Origin: Xylophilus sp042867185
GTDB lineage: Bacteria; Pseudomonadota; Gammaproteobacteria; Burkholderiales; Burkholderiaceae_C
Assembly (NCBI GenBank): GCA_042867185.1
Contig: JBHZQV010000025.1
Location: 1-64,000 of the forward strand
Direction: 5' to 3'
Length of the DNA: 64,000 nt
The stretch's first letter is position 1, and each line of letters opens with the position of its first letter. A program made the translations under genes and the position numbers. The notes under the pieces are model-generated. The model was not told the DNA's origin. It was given only the letters and a program-made list of their open reading frames with translations, and made no database searches. Of the stretch, positions 34,563 to 42,763 are shown piece by piece.

Positions 34563-35714
34563 CTACGGCCCGGCCCGCAAAATCGCCGCCACCGGCCCGC
34601 CGCCCGCAGGCCCCTGGTGCTCCGCGCCGCCCGACACGTACAGCGCGGTGGTCCCCACCACCGAGGCCAGCACCCCGCCCACCGCGGCCCGCGCATGGCG
34701 GGTGGCGTTGATGTCGGAGTCGTTGAGCATCGTGTGGCGGGCGCCGCGCACCCGGCCGTCGGGGCTGGCCTCGGCCTTGGCCAGCAGGTTGACCAGGCGC
34801 CGGTCGATCGCGGCGGCGTCGGTGTCGGCATCCAGGCCGAAGGCGTCGCGCAGCAGGCGGCGGACGCTGGCGGCATCGACCGCGTCGCGCATCACCGTGT
34901 GGGCGATGCGCAGTGCGGAGCTGCTGCCGGCGGCCTCGCCCAGCACCACGACCACGTTGCCCTCCAGCTCGATGCCGGCCGAGACCGAGGCGCGGGCCGA
35001 GTGCAGCGACCAGTCGGACAGCACCACGCCGTCGTGCAGCGCGGGGCGGTCCACCTCGCCCAGCGCCGCCGCCACGCCCAGGGCCGACGCGCCGCGCGAA
35101 CAGCCCATCGATTCGTAGGTGTCGCGGGTGACCGGCGCGGCGCCGCGTGTCAGGGCGTCCTGCACCTTGGCCGAAGTGAGCAGCGGGCACTTGACCTGCA
35201 CGAAATGCACGTCGGCCGCGTCGGCGATGCCCGCATCGGCCATCGCGGCGCGGACCGCGTCCGCGGTGGCGTCGATCTGGGCCGTGCGGCCGATCTCTTC
35301 GGGCATGAAATCCCGGGTGTGGGCGATGCCGACGACCAGCCGCTTCTCGCCGTGCGGCGGCGCGGCCTCCGCGGGCCGGCGGGTGAAGACGGTGAAGTGC
35401 GGCGACAGCACGCCCTCGGTGCCGCCCGACATGACCAGGGCCACCCGCTGCTCGGCCTCGGCCGCGGTGCAGCCCAGGTGCGGCGCCAGGAAGTGGCACC
35501 AGGCGGCGGCGGCGTATTCGCGGGTGTAGTCGTTCACGCAGCCGTTGCCCTCGGTCTTGCCCATCACCGCGACGATGCGGCGCGGATCGAGCGTGCCCGC
35601 GTCCACCAGCGCCTGCACGCCGCGCAGGTCGCCGGGGCCGCTGCAGAGGATGCGGAACACCTCGACGTGCTGGCCAGGGGCGGGTGCGGTCGAAGGAGCG
35701 GGGTCGCGGCTCAT
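34563..35714 (-). CDS. ring-opening amidohydrolase, cyanuric acid amidohydrolase/barbiturase family
   Basis: A 383-residue enzyme of the AtzD/TrzD/barbiturase family, which hydrolyses the ring of cyanuric acid (to carboxybiuret) or barbiturate. Three repeated units bear the Lys/Ser pairs: Lys53 in MGKTEGNGCVNDYTRE with Ser96 in MSGGTEGVLSPH; Lys175 in FVQVKCPLLT with Ser210 in RGASALGVA; and Lys313 with Ser361 in SGGAEHQGP. GNGCVNDYTR resembles cyanuric acid hydrolases more than barbiturases, as far as I recall. The ATG overlaps the gntR stop (ATGA). It is the last gene of the operon, with biuret- and allophanate-type hydrolases upstream supporting cyanurate as substrate. Confidence 0.85.
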   Translation of the reverse strand: MSRDPAPSTAPAPGQHVEVFRILCSGPGDLRGVQALVDAGTLDPRRIVAVMGKTEGNGCVNDYTREYAAAAWCHFLAPHLGCTAAEAEQRVALVMSGGTEGVLSPHFTVFTRRPAEAAPPHGEKRLVVGIAHTRDFMPEEIGRTAQIDATADAVRAAMADAGIADAADVHFVQVKCPLLTSAKVQDALTRGAAPVTRDTYESMGCSRGASALGVAAALGEVDRPALHDGVVLSDWSLHSARASVSAGIELEGNVVVVLGEAAGSSSALRIAHTVMRDAVDAASVRRLLRDAFGLDADTDAAAIDRRLVNLLAKAEASPDGRVRGARHTMLNDSDINATRHARAAVGGVLASVVGTTALYVSGGAEHQGPAGGGPVAAILRAGP

Positions 35715-36442
35715 GGGGTCGTCTTGGCGGGGGTGGTGGAGGCGGCGCGCGCCAGGTGCACCTGGTGCAGGGTGATCTTGCGCACCTCGGTCTGGCTGGC
35801 GGCGATGTGGTCCTGCAGCAGGCGCTCGGCCTGGGCTGTCTGGCCGGCCAGCACCGCCTGCAGGATCGCGGAGTGCTCGTCGTAGGTGGCGGTGATGCGC
35901 GGCGCCTGGGTGAAGTCGAGCCGGCGGATGATGCGGATCCGCTCGGTCACCTCGCGGTGCACCCGCGCCATCTCGGCATTGCCGGCGGCGGCCACCAGCA
36001 CGCAGTGGAAAGCCTCGTCGCGCGCCGCCACCTCGTCGCGGTCGGTGCTGCGGGCCTCGGGCGCGACCAGCCAGAAGGCGGCCAGGTCGTCCAGCGGACC
36101 GCGGTCCGACCGGGGGTCGTGGGCGCAGAGGCGGCGCACCGCCTCGATCTCCAGCACGCGGCGCAGGTCGTAGAAGTGCTCGAACTGCTCGAAGTCGAAC
36201 GGCAGCACCCGCCAGCCGCTGCGGAACAGCACCTCGACGAAGCCCTCCTGCTGCAGCTTGAACAGCGCCTGGCGCACCGGCGTGCGGGAGACGCCCAGGC
36301 GTTCGCTGATCTCGCTCTCGGTGAACCGGTCGCCGGGCACCAGGCGGAAATCGGCGATGTCGCGCTTCAGGAGCGCATGCACTTCCTCGGCGCGGGAGCG
36401 TCGGGGCGCGGGCGGAAGGGTGGGGAGAGGAACGGTCTGCAC
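35711..36442 (-). CDS. GntR-family regulator (FCD type)
   Basis: A 243-residue GntR regulator starting at GTG. The winged helix is at residues 20-85 (ESEISERLGVSRTPVRQALF with the typical LQQEGFVEV), and the C-terminal FCD domain follows (YDLRRVLEIEAVRRL, then the ligand-side histidines in DEAFHCVLV, YDEHSAIL and DHIAAS). FCD members often bind small carboxylates. It lies inside the operon it probably controls; a candidate operator is at 46142-46153. Confidence 0.9.
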   Translation of the reverse strand: MQTVPLPTLPPAPRRSRAEEVHALLKRDIADFRLVPGDRFTESEISERLGVSRTPVRQALFKLQQEGFVEVLFRSGWRVLPFDFEQFEHFYDLRRVLEIEAVRRLCAHDPRSDRGPLDDLAAFWLVAPEARSTDRDEVAARDEAFHCVLVAAAGNAEMARVHREVTERIRIIRRLDFTQAPRITATYDEHSAILQAVLAGQTAQAERLLQDHIAASQTEVRKITLHQVHLARAASTTPAKTTP

Positions 36443-36469
36443 AAAGCCGATGGTAGTGGGGGACGGGAA

Positions 36470-37153
36470 TCAGCGCTGTGCGGGCAGTGCCGCCAGCAGC
36501 GCCGCACTCGGCGCGGTCCAGCCGACGATGGCGCCCTGGGCGCGCAGCATCTCCAGCGTGGCCTGCTTGAAGGCGGGGAAATAGCTCTCGGTGCAGTCCT
36601 CGAGCAGCAGGCCGTCGTAGCCGCGGTCGTTGGCCTCGCGCATGCTGGTCTGCACGCAGACCTCGGTGGTCACGCCCATGAAGAGCAGCTGGCCGATGCC
36701 GCGCCGCTGCAGCAGGTCCTGCAGGCCGGTGGCGTGGAAGGCGCCCTTGCCGGGCTTGTCGATCACCGTCTCGCCGCCCAGCGGCGCCAGCGCAGGCACG
36801 ATCTCGCAGCCCGGCTCGCCCGCGACCAGGATGCGGCCCATCGGCCCCGCGTCGCCGATGCGCAGCGCGGGCGTGCCGCGCAGCCGCTTGGCCGGCGGGC
36901 AGTCCGACAGGTCGGGCCGGTGCGCCTCGCGGGTGTGGACCACCATGCCGCCGACGGCGCGCCAGGCCCGCAGCACCGCGGCGCAGGCGGGCACGATGGC
37001 CTGCAGCCGCGCCACGTCGTTGCCCAGCGCCGCGCCGAAGCCGCCCGGCTCCAGGAAATCGCGCTGCATGTCGATCACCACCAGCGCGGTGCGGGCCGGC
37101 GCGAAGCGGTAGGCGAAGGGGTTGGCGTCGAGCGTGAGGGTGTCGTCGGTCAT
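36470..37153 (-). CDS. isochorismatase-fold hydrolase, biuret hydrolase-like
   Basis: A 227-residue cysteine hydrolase. Triad: Asp28 in VVIDMQRDF, Lys133 in DKPGKGAF and Cys166 in GVTTEVCVQTSMREANDRG. A Gln at 206 (Cys+40) is where biuret hydrolase of Rhizobium leguminosarum has its substrate-binding Gln, from memory. Its likely role is biuret to allophanate plus ammonia. The ATG overlaps the ATPase stop (ATGA). It differs from, but is clearly paralogous to, the enzyme at 38843-39613. Confidence 0.82.
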   Translation of the reverse strand: MTDDTLTLDANPFAYRFAPARTALVVIDMQRDFLEPGGFGAALGNDVARLQAIVPACAAVLRAWRAVGGMVVHTREAHRPDLSDCPPAKRLRGTPALRIGDAGPMGRILVAGEPGCEIVPALAPLGGETVIDKPGKGAFHATGLQDLLQRRGIGQLLFMGVTTEVCVQTSMREANDRGYDGLLLEDCTESYFPAFKQATLEMLRAQGAIVGWTAPSAALLAALPAQR

Positions 37154-38781
37154 GGCGCAACGGTTGGCGAGGTAGGTTCCGACGGGGCCGGGGCGGCGGG
37201 CGCGTGGCCGCCCGCCATGTGGGCGCCGAGCTGGCGACGGTCGGCTTCGGCTGCAGGAGTTTCGAAGACGATGCGGCCTTCGCTCATCACCACGATGCGG
37301 TCCGACAGGGCCAGCAGCTCGTCGAGGTCTTCGCTGACCAGCAGCACCGCGCCGCCGGCGTCGCGCACGCCGCGCAGCCGGGCGTGGATGTCGCGCACCG
37401 CGGCGAAGTCGAGGCCGAAGACCGGGTTGGCGGCGATCAGCACCCGGATGTCGCCGTCGAGCTCGCGGGCCAGCACCGCGCGCTGTACGTTGCCGCCCGA
37501 GAGGCTGCGGATCGGCGCGTCCTCGCCGCGGGTCTTGACGCCGTAGGCGGCGATCCATTCGCGGGCGCGGCGGCGCCAGGCCGCCGTGCGCAGCCAGCCG
37601 GCGCGGGCATAGGGCGCCTGGTCGAAGTCGCGCAGCGCCATGTTCTGGGCGACGCTCAGGTCGGCCACGCAGGCGTTGCGCAGCGGCTCCTCGGGCAGGC
37701 TGCGCACCCGCAGGCGGTGGTTCTCGGCGCGGCGGGCGCGCCAGTCCTCGCCCGCCACCCGCACCCGGCCGGCCAGGCGCGGCCGCTGGCCCACCAGCGC
37801 CTCGACCAGCTCGCGCTGGCCGTTGCCCGAGACGCCGGCCACGCCCAGGATCTCGCCGGCGCGCACCGCCAGGTCGATGCCGTGCAGCGCCCGGGTGCCG
37901 CGGTCGCCCTGCGCGGCCAGGCCCTCGACCTGCAACAGCACCGGCGCGTCGGTCGCTATGTTTTTTATAGCTATCGGCCGGCTTTCCGCGCCGGCTGCAG
38001 GCACCTTCGGTTCAAGAACGGCATCCTCGCCCATCATCGCGGCCGCCAGGGCGTCGCTGCGGGTATCGGCCACCCGGCCGTGCAGCACCGCGCGGCCACG
38101 GCGCAGCACCGTCACCGCGTCGGCATAGGCCTCGACCTCGCGGAACTTGTGGGTGATCAGCAGCACGCTGCAGGCACCGCTGCGGGCGATGGCCCGCACA
38201 TGGCCCAGCACCTCGTCCGCCTCCTGCGGGGTGAGGACCGAGGTGGGCTCGTCCAGGATCAGCAGCCGGGGGCGCAGGTAGAGCTGCTTCAGCAACTCCA
38301 GCTTCTGCTTCTCGCCGGCGGCCAGTTCGGCGGGGCGGGCGTCCAGGTCCAGGCGGAACGGGGTGGTGGCCAGGAAGGCCCGCAGCGCGGCGCGCTGGGC
38401 CCGCCAGTCGATGATGCCGGGCACCTGGCCGCCGGCCAGCAGCAGGTTCTCGGCCACGCTCATGCCGGGCGCCAGGGTGAAATGCTGGTAGACCATGCCG
38501 ATGCCCAGCGCCCGCGCCGCGGCGGGGCTGGCCACCTCGTGCTCGCGGCCGTCGAGCAGCAGGCTGCCCTCCTCCGCGCGCTGGAAGCCGGCCACGCACT
38601 TGACCAGGGTGCTCTTGCCGGCGCCGTTCTCGCCCAGCAGCGCATGCACGCTGCCGGGCGCCACCTCGAGCGAGACGCCGTCGAGCGCGGTGAACGCGCC
38701 GAACCGCTTGGTCAGGCGGTAGGTGGAGAGCGCCAGCGCGCCGGCGTGCACCGGCAGGCCGCCGATCGGCGCGGGGCTCAT
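37150..38781 (-). CDS. BMP-type ABC importer, duplicated ATPase subunit
   Basis: A 543-residue fusion of two ABC domains, as in nucleoside/ribose/BMP-family importers. The N-terminal half has Walker A GENGAGKST, signature AAGEKQKLELL and Walker B LLILDEPTSVLTP. The C-terminal half has a degenerate Walker A (GVSGNGQRE), signature LSGGNVQR and a weak Walker B (VLIAANPVFGLD). The linker (about residues 254-276) is encoded by a copy of repeat A. Its ATG overlaps the stop of a 22-codon micro-ORF. Confidence 0.92.
   Translation of the reverse strand: MSPAPIGGLPVHAGALALSTYRLTKRFGAFTALDGVSLEVAPGSVHALLGENGAGKSTLVKCVAGFQRAEEGSLLLDGREHEVASPAAARALGIGMVYQHFTLAPGMSVAENLLLAGGQVPGIIDWRAQRAALRAFLATTPFRLDLDARPAELAAGEKQKLELLKQLYLRPRLLILDEPTSVLTPQEADEVLGHVRAIARSGACSVLLITHKFREVEAYADAVTVLRRGRAVLHGRVADTRSDALAAAMMGEDAVLEPKVPAAGAESRPIAIKNIATDAPVLLQVEGLAAQGDRGTRALHGIDLAVRAGEILGVAGVSGNGQRELVEALVGQRPRLAGRVRVAGEDWRARRAENHRLRVRSLPEEPLRNACVADLSVAQNMALRDFDQAPYARAGWLRTAAWRRRAREWIAAYGVKTRGEDAPIRSLSGGNVQRAVLARELDGDIRVLIAANPVFGLDFAAVRDIHARLRGVRDAGGAVLLVSEDLDELLALSDRIVVMSEGRIVFETPAAEADRRQLGAHMAGGHAPAAPAPSEPTSPTVAP
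37955..38019 (+). repeat. dispersed repeat A inside the ABC ATPase gene
   Basis: GCTATGTTTTTTATAGCT, GCCGGC, GCGCCGGC and TGCAGGCACCTTCGGTTC match the family layout very closely. It lies antisense within the coding region and is in frame and open, encoding the inter-domain linker residues PKVPAAGAESRPIAIKNIAT. It breaks up the normally short linker between the two ATPase halves. Confidence 0.85.
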
Positions 38782-38846
38782 GCGGCGGCCTTCGCGCTGC
38801 GCACCGCCGTCGGAGCCCCGCGCGAAGCGGCCGGGCGGCGGCTCAT
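38778..38846 (-). CDS. 22-codon micro-ORF, coupling cassette 1
   Basis: ATG overlaps the isochorismatase stop (ATGA at 38843-38846) and its own TGA overlaps the ATPase start (ATGA at 38778-38781). The peptide starts MSRRPAASRGAPTAVR and is related to the micro-ORF at 41605-41673, with 12 of 22 residues identical and identical length. Probably a translational coupler rather than a functional peptide. Confidence 0.6.
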   Translation of the reverse strand: MSRRPAASRGAPTAVRSAKAAA

Positions 38847-39613
38847 GGGCGGGGGGCCGGTTCGCCGGCCTGCAGCAGGTCCAGCAGCGCCTGCGAGGGG
38901 GCGTGCGCGCCGAAGACGCCGCCCTGCATGGTGATCATCTTCAGCGCGGCGTCGTGGTTGCCGCGGTCGGTGGCGGCGGTGCAGTCGGACAGCACCAGGC
39001 ATTCGAAGCCGCGGTCGTTGGCCTCGCGCATCGTGGTGTGCACGCAGACATCGGTGGTGATGCCGGTCAGCACCAGGTTGGCGATGCCGCGGGTGCGCAG
39101 CACCAGCTCCAGGTCGGTGGCGCAGAAGGAGCCCTTGCCGGGCTTGTCGATGACGGTCTCGCCGGGCAGCGGCGCCAGCGCCGGGATGATCTCCCAGCCC
39201 GGCTCGCCGCGCACCAGGATGCGGCCGCAGGGTCCGTCGTCGCCGATGCCGGTGCCGTTGGCGCCGATCTGGCGCGAGCGCCAGCGCTTGTTGGCCGGCA
39301 GGTCCGACAGGTCGGGCCGGTGGCCCTCGCGGGTGTGGATCACCATGAAGCCCTGGGCGCGCATGCAGGCCAGCACCCGGGCGATCGGCTCGATCGGCGC
39401 CTGGGTCAGCGACAGGTCGTAGCCCATCACGTCGACATAGCCGCCCTCGCCGCAGAAGTCGGTCTGCATGTCGATCACGACCAGCGCGGTGTTGTCGGGC
39501 CGCAGCGCGCCGTCGTAGGGCCAGGGGTAGGGCTGGGCGGGGACGTAGCGGGCGGCGGCGGTGCCGGCGGACGCGGGGGTGTCGGTGGTGGTGGCGAGGG
39601 TGGTAGCGCTCAT
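38843..39613 (-). CDS. isochorismatase-fold hydrolase 1
   Basis: A 256-residue cysteine hydrolase with Asp48 in VVIDMQTDF, Lys157 in DKPGKGSF and Cys190 in GITTDVCVHTTMREANDRG. It also has Gln230 at Cys+40. Compared with the paralogue at 36470 it has a longer N-terminus and an insert (GANGTGIGDDG) in the middle. It may be a second biuret/carbamoyl-type hydrolase with a different substrate, or a RutB-like ureidoacrylate hydrolase. Coupled by ATGA to the formamidase upstream. Confidence 0.8.
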   Translation of the reverse strand: MSATTLATTTDTPASAGTAAARYVPAQPYPWPYDGALRPDNTALVVIDMQTDFCGEGGYVDVMGYDLSLTQAPIEPIARVLACMRAQGFMVIHTREGHRPDLSDLPANKRWRSRQIGANGTGIGDDGPCGRILVRGEPGWEIIPALAPLPGETVIDKPGKGSFCATDLELVLRTRGIANLVLTGITTDVCVHTTMREANDRGFECLVLSDCTAATDRGNHDAALKMITMQGGVFGAHAPSQALLDLLQAGEPAPRP

Positions 39614-40647
39614 CGGGCGGGCTCCTGCGGGCCGGGAACGAGGGGATGGTATTCCGGGCCGCGGTAGGCCCGGGTGGGCGGCGCGAAGCCGCAGCCGCTG
39701 CCGTCGGTCACCCGCACCTGGTCGCCCCAGGGCAGGCGGTAGCGGCCGGCGGCCATGTCGTGCATGTAGGTGTAGGGGCAGTCCTGTGCGCCGCCCTGCA
39801 CCGCCACGTAGCCGCGGTGGTAGAGCTGGTAGATATTGTTCTCGACGCCCCAGCCGGTGCGGGCCTCGCGCACCAGGTCGGGCCGCAGCTCGGCGGTGAT
39901 GATCTCGTCCGGCCGGCCGCCGCCCTCGACCATCACCGTGCCGTCGAAGCTGCAGAACATGCCCTCGCCCATCGAGTCGAAGCTGCCGTCGCTGCCGCAC
40001 AGGCAGACGCTGGCGGTGTAGGCCAGGTTGCAGAAGGCGTTGGCCTGGTTGGTGATCTTCCAGGCGTGGCGGATCGGCGCGGTGTAGCCGGCGGTGCGCA
40101 GGATGATGTCGGCGCCCTTGTACGCGGCCTCGCGCGCCATCTCGGGGAACATGCCGTCGTGGCAGATGATCAGCGAGAGCCGGCTGCCGTTGGGACCTGT
40201 GCACACCGGCACGCCCAGGTTGCCGGGCTCCCACGGCTCGACCGGCACCCACGGGTGCAGCTTGCGGTAGTAGAGCTGGATGGCGCCGGTGTCGTCGATG
40301 ATCAGGCCGCTGTTGTAGGGGTTGCCGCCGGGGTTGGCCTCCATGATCGAGAAGCAGCCCCAGATGCGGTGCTCCATGCAGGCCGCCTGGAAGGCGGCGA
40401 CCTCGGGGCCGTCCAGGCGGCACATGATTTCAGGGCTGGTGTCCATCGACAGGCCGTGCAGCGCGTATTCGGGGAACACCACCAGGTCCATGGTGGACTG
40501 GTTGCGGCGGGCCTTGCCCACCAGCTCGCAGATGCGCTGCGTCTGCGCCGCCAGCTGCGCGGGTGTCCGCACCACCGGCAGCTGCAGCTGCACCAGGCCC
40601 ACGACCACGCCGTGCGCCGATTTGTTGAGTCCGCCGAGTCCGCTCAT
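39610..40647 (-). CDS. formamidase-like aliphatic amidase
   Basis: A 345-residue nitrilase-superfamily amidase resembling formamidase AmiF. Catalytic Glu in VVFPEYALHGLS, Lys in YYRKLHPWVPVEPW and Cys in IICHDGMFPEMAREAAYKG. The C-terminal GWGVENNIYQLYHRGYVAVQ and HDMAAGRYRLPWGD are formamidase-like. Formamide hydrolysis to formate and ammonia would add nitrogen to the pathway, but the physiological substrate in this operon is unknown. Overlaps the next gene by ATGA. Confidence 0.82.
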   Translation of the reverse strand: MSGLGGLNKSAHGVVVGLVQLQLPVVRTPAQLAAQTQRICELVGKARRNQSTMDLVVFPEYALHGLSMDTSPEIMCRLDGPEVAAFQAACMEHRIWGCFSIMEANPGGNPYNSGLIIDDTGAIQLYYRKLHPWVPVEPWEPGNLGVPVCTGPNGSRLSLIICHDGMFPEMAREAAYKGADIILRTAGYTAPIRHAWKITNQANAFCNLAYTASVCLCGSDGSFDSMGEGMFCSFDGTVMVEGGGRPDEIITAELRPDLVREARTGWGVENNIYQLYHRGYVAVQGGAQDCPYTYMHDMAAGRYRLPWGDQVRVTDGSGCGFAPPTRAYRGPEYHPLVPGPQEPAR

Positions 40648-40666
40648 GGAAGGTGTCCGATCGTGG

Positions 40667-41608
40667 TCAATGGGAAGAAGAGGAAGTGGAGTACGCCGAG
40701 GTCAGCTCGCCCGGCTGCCCCGGCACCGCGCGGCCGGGCCGGCAGGTGACGACCAGGATCAGCAGCGTCAGCGCGTACGGCACGGTGTTGAACAGGTGGT
40801 AGCCCCAGCCGATGCCCACCGATTGCAGCGCCGGGCCGATCGCCCCCGCGCCGCCGAAGATCAGCGCCGCGCCCACGCAGCGCAGCGGGCTCCAGCGGGC
40901 GAAGATCACCAGCGCCACCGCGATCAGGCCCTGCCCGCTGGAGATGCCCTCGTTCCAGCTGCCGGGATAGAACAGCGTGAGCGACGCGCCGCCCAGACCC
41001 GCGATGCAGCCGCCCAGCGCGGTGGCCGCGATGCGCGCCCCCGCCACCGGATAGCCCAGCGCCCGCGCCGCATCGGCCGAATCGCCCGCCAGCCGCACCA
41101 GCAGCCCGGCGCGGGTGCGGGCCAGCGCCCACCGCATCGCCACCGCCAGCCCGATGCCCAGCGGCAGCAGCGGGTTGATCTGCAGCGCCTGGCGCACCGC
41201 CGGCACCTCGCTCCAGGCGCCCAGCGCCAGCGCCGGCAGCTGCGCCGCCTGCGGCTGGATCAGCGGCTTGCCCAGGTAGAACGCCAGCCCGGTGCCGAGC
41301 AGCATCAGCGCGATGCCGACCGCGATGTCGCTCACCCGCGGCAGGGCGCACAGCAGGCCGTGCAGCGTCGCCAGCAGGCCGCCCGCGCAGGCACCGGCCA
41401 GCACGCCCACCCAGGGCGAGCCGCTGGCCCAGGCGCCGGCGAAGGCGGCCATCGCCGACAGCACCAGCACGCCCTCCAGGCCCAGGTTGATCCGGCCCGA
41501 TGTCTCGGTGAGGCATTCGCCCAGGCTCACGAATAAGAAGGGCACGCCCACCCGCAGCGCACCGCCGAGGATGGCGGCCAGCAGCACGGTCCACTGGTCG
41601 GCGCTCAT
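40667..41608 (-). CDS. BMP-type ABC importer, permease 2
   Basis: A 313-residue permease of the branched-chain/BMP family with about eight helices. Typical segments are GRINLGLEGVLVLSAMAAFA and GQGLIAVALVIFARWSPLRC. Forms a heterodimer with the permease at 41670-42743. Its ATG overlaps the stop of micro-ORF 2 (ATGA), which provides GGAGG ahead of it. Confidence 0.9.
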   Translation of the reverse strand: MSADQWTVLLAAILGGALRVGVPFLFVSLGECLTETSGRINLGLEGVLVLSAMAAFAGAWASGSPWVGVLAGACAGGLLATLHGLLCALPRVSDIAVGIALMLLGTGLAFYLGKPLIQPQAAQLPALALGAWSEVPAVRQALQINPLLPLGIGLAVAMRWALARTRAGLLVRLAGDSADAARALGYPVAGARIAATALGGCIAGLGGASLTLFYPGSWNEGISSGQGLIAVALVIFARWSPLRCVGAALIFGGAGAIGPALQSVGIGWGYHLFNTVPYALTLLILVVTCRPGRAVPGQPGELTSAYSTSSSSH

Positions 41609-41673
41609 CGAAGCACCTCCGTGCCGCGCACCGCGGCGCGCGCCCCCTGCGAAGCGGCCGGGCGGGAGCTCAT
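41605..41673 (-). CDS. 22-codon micro-ORF, coupling cassette 2
   Basis: ATG overlaps the permease 1 stop (ATGA at 41670-41673), and its TGA overlaps the permease 2 start (ATGA at 41605-41608). The peptide starts MSSRPAASQGARAAVR and ends GTEVLR. Near its 3' end GGAGG sits 7 bases before the permease 2 ATG. Same length and related sequence as the micro-ORF at 38778-38846. Confidence 0.6.
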   Translation of the reverse strand: MSSRPAASQGARAAVRGTEVLR

Positions 41674-42743
41674 GGCGCCGCCTCCTGCTGCGCGGCGACG
41701 GGCGTACCGCGCCCCGGCCAGGCCCAGGGCCGGCCGCGCAGGGTCTCGCTGGCCAGGATCAGCACGAAGGCGATGCCCTGCAGCACCAGCATCGACGCGT
41801 CGGGCATGCCCAGCCGCCGCTGCAGCAGGCTGCCCGCCGCGCCGAAGCCGCCGAACACGATGGCGACCGGAATGATCGCCAGCGGGTTGTGCCGCGCGAT
41901 GAAGGCCACCAGGATGCCCGCGTAGCCGTAGCCCGCGATCAGCGCCGCGTTGGCGCTGCCGTGCACCGCCGCCACCTCGACCGCGCCGGCCAGGCCGGCG
42001 CACGCGCCGCCCAGCGCGCAGGCCAGCAGCACCAGCCGGGTGGCCGGCAGGCCCACCAGCTGCGCCGCGCGCGGATTGCCGCCCACCACCCGCACCGCGA
42101 AGCCCGACACGGTGCCGCGCAGCCACAGGCCCAGGCCCGCGCAGGCCAGCACGCCCAGCACCAGGCCCCAGTGCACGTCGGAGCCGCCGATGCCGCCGAT
42201 CAGCAGCCCCTCGGCCAGCGGCGGCGTGGACGGCTTGTTGAGGCTGGCCGGGTCGCGCAGCGGCCCCTCCACCAAGTGCCGGAACAGGCCCACCGCCACG
42301 TAGGCCAGCAGCAGGCTGCCGATGGTCTCGTTGACGCCGCGCGCCTGGCGCAGCCAGCCGGCCAGCGCCGTCCAGCCCGCGCCCACCAGCGCACCGGCGG
42401 CGCAGAGCACCGCGGTACCGGCGACGGTGGCCGGCAGCGGCAGCCACTGCGGCAGCACCGCGCAGGCCAGGCCGCCCAGCACCAGCGCGCCCTCGCCGCC
42501 GATCACGATCAGCCCGGCGCGCGCCGGGATCGCGACGCACAGCGCGGCCAGCATCAGCGGCGCCGCGCGCTGCAGCGTGTTCTGCCAGGCGAAGGCGCTG
42601 CCGAAGGCGCCGGTGAACAGCGTGCGCCACACCTCTACCGGCGACGCGCCGCCCAGCCCGGCCAGCGCGCCGAACAGCAGCAGCGCGGCGCCGACCGCCA
42701 GCACCGGCAGGGCGATGTCTCGGGAGGTTTCGCGCAGGGACAT
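41670..42743 (-). CDS. BMP-type ABC importer, permease 1
   Basis: A 357-residue permease with about nine helices. The motif ARAGLIVIGGEGALVLGG and the IAGYGYAGILVAFIARHNPLA segment are typical of the BMP/nucleoside family. ATG 42743 lies 20 bases after the binding-protein stop. Confidence 0.9.
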   Translation of the reverse strand: MSLRETSRDIALPVLAVGAALLLFGALAGLGGASPVEVWRTLFTGAFGSAFAWQNTLQRAAPLMLAALCVAIPARAGLIVIGGEGALVLGGLACAVLPQWLPLPATVAGTAVLCAAGALVGAGWTALAGWLRQARGVNETIGSLLLAYVAVGLFRHLVEGPLRDPASLNKPSTPPLAEGLLIGGIGGSDVHWGLVLGVLACAGLGLWLRGTVSGFAVRVVGGNPRAAQLVGLPATRLVLLACALGGACAGLAGAVEVAAVHGSANAALIAGYGYAGILVAFIARHNPLAIIPVAIVFGGFGAAGSLLQRRLGMPDASMLVLQGIAFVLILASETLRGRPWAWPGRGTPVAAQQEAAP

Positions 42744-42763
42744 GGAGGCCTGTCGTGCCGCGC

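Noticed and set aside
35690..35714. A third micro-ORF of the MSRRPAAS type at the start of the ring-opening amidohydrolase
   Set aside because: The enzyme starts MSRDPAPST, which is only loosely similar, and it is the N-terminus of the full protein with no separate stop codon.
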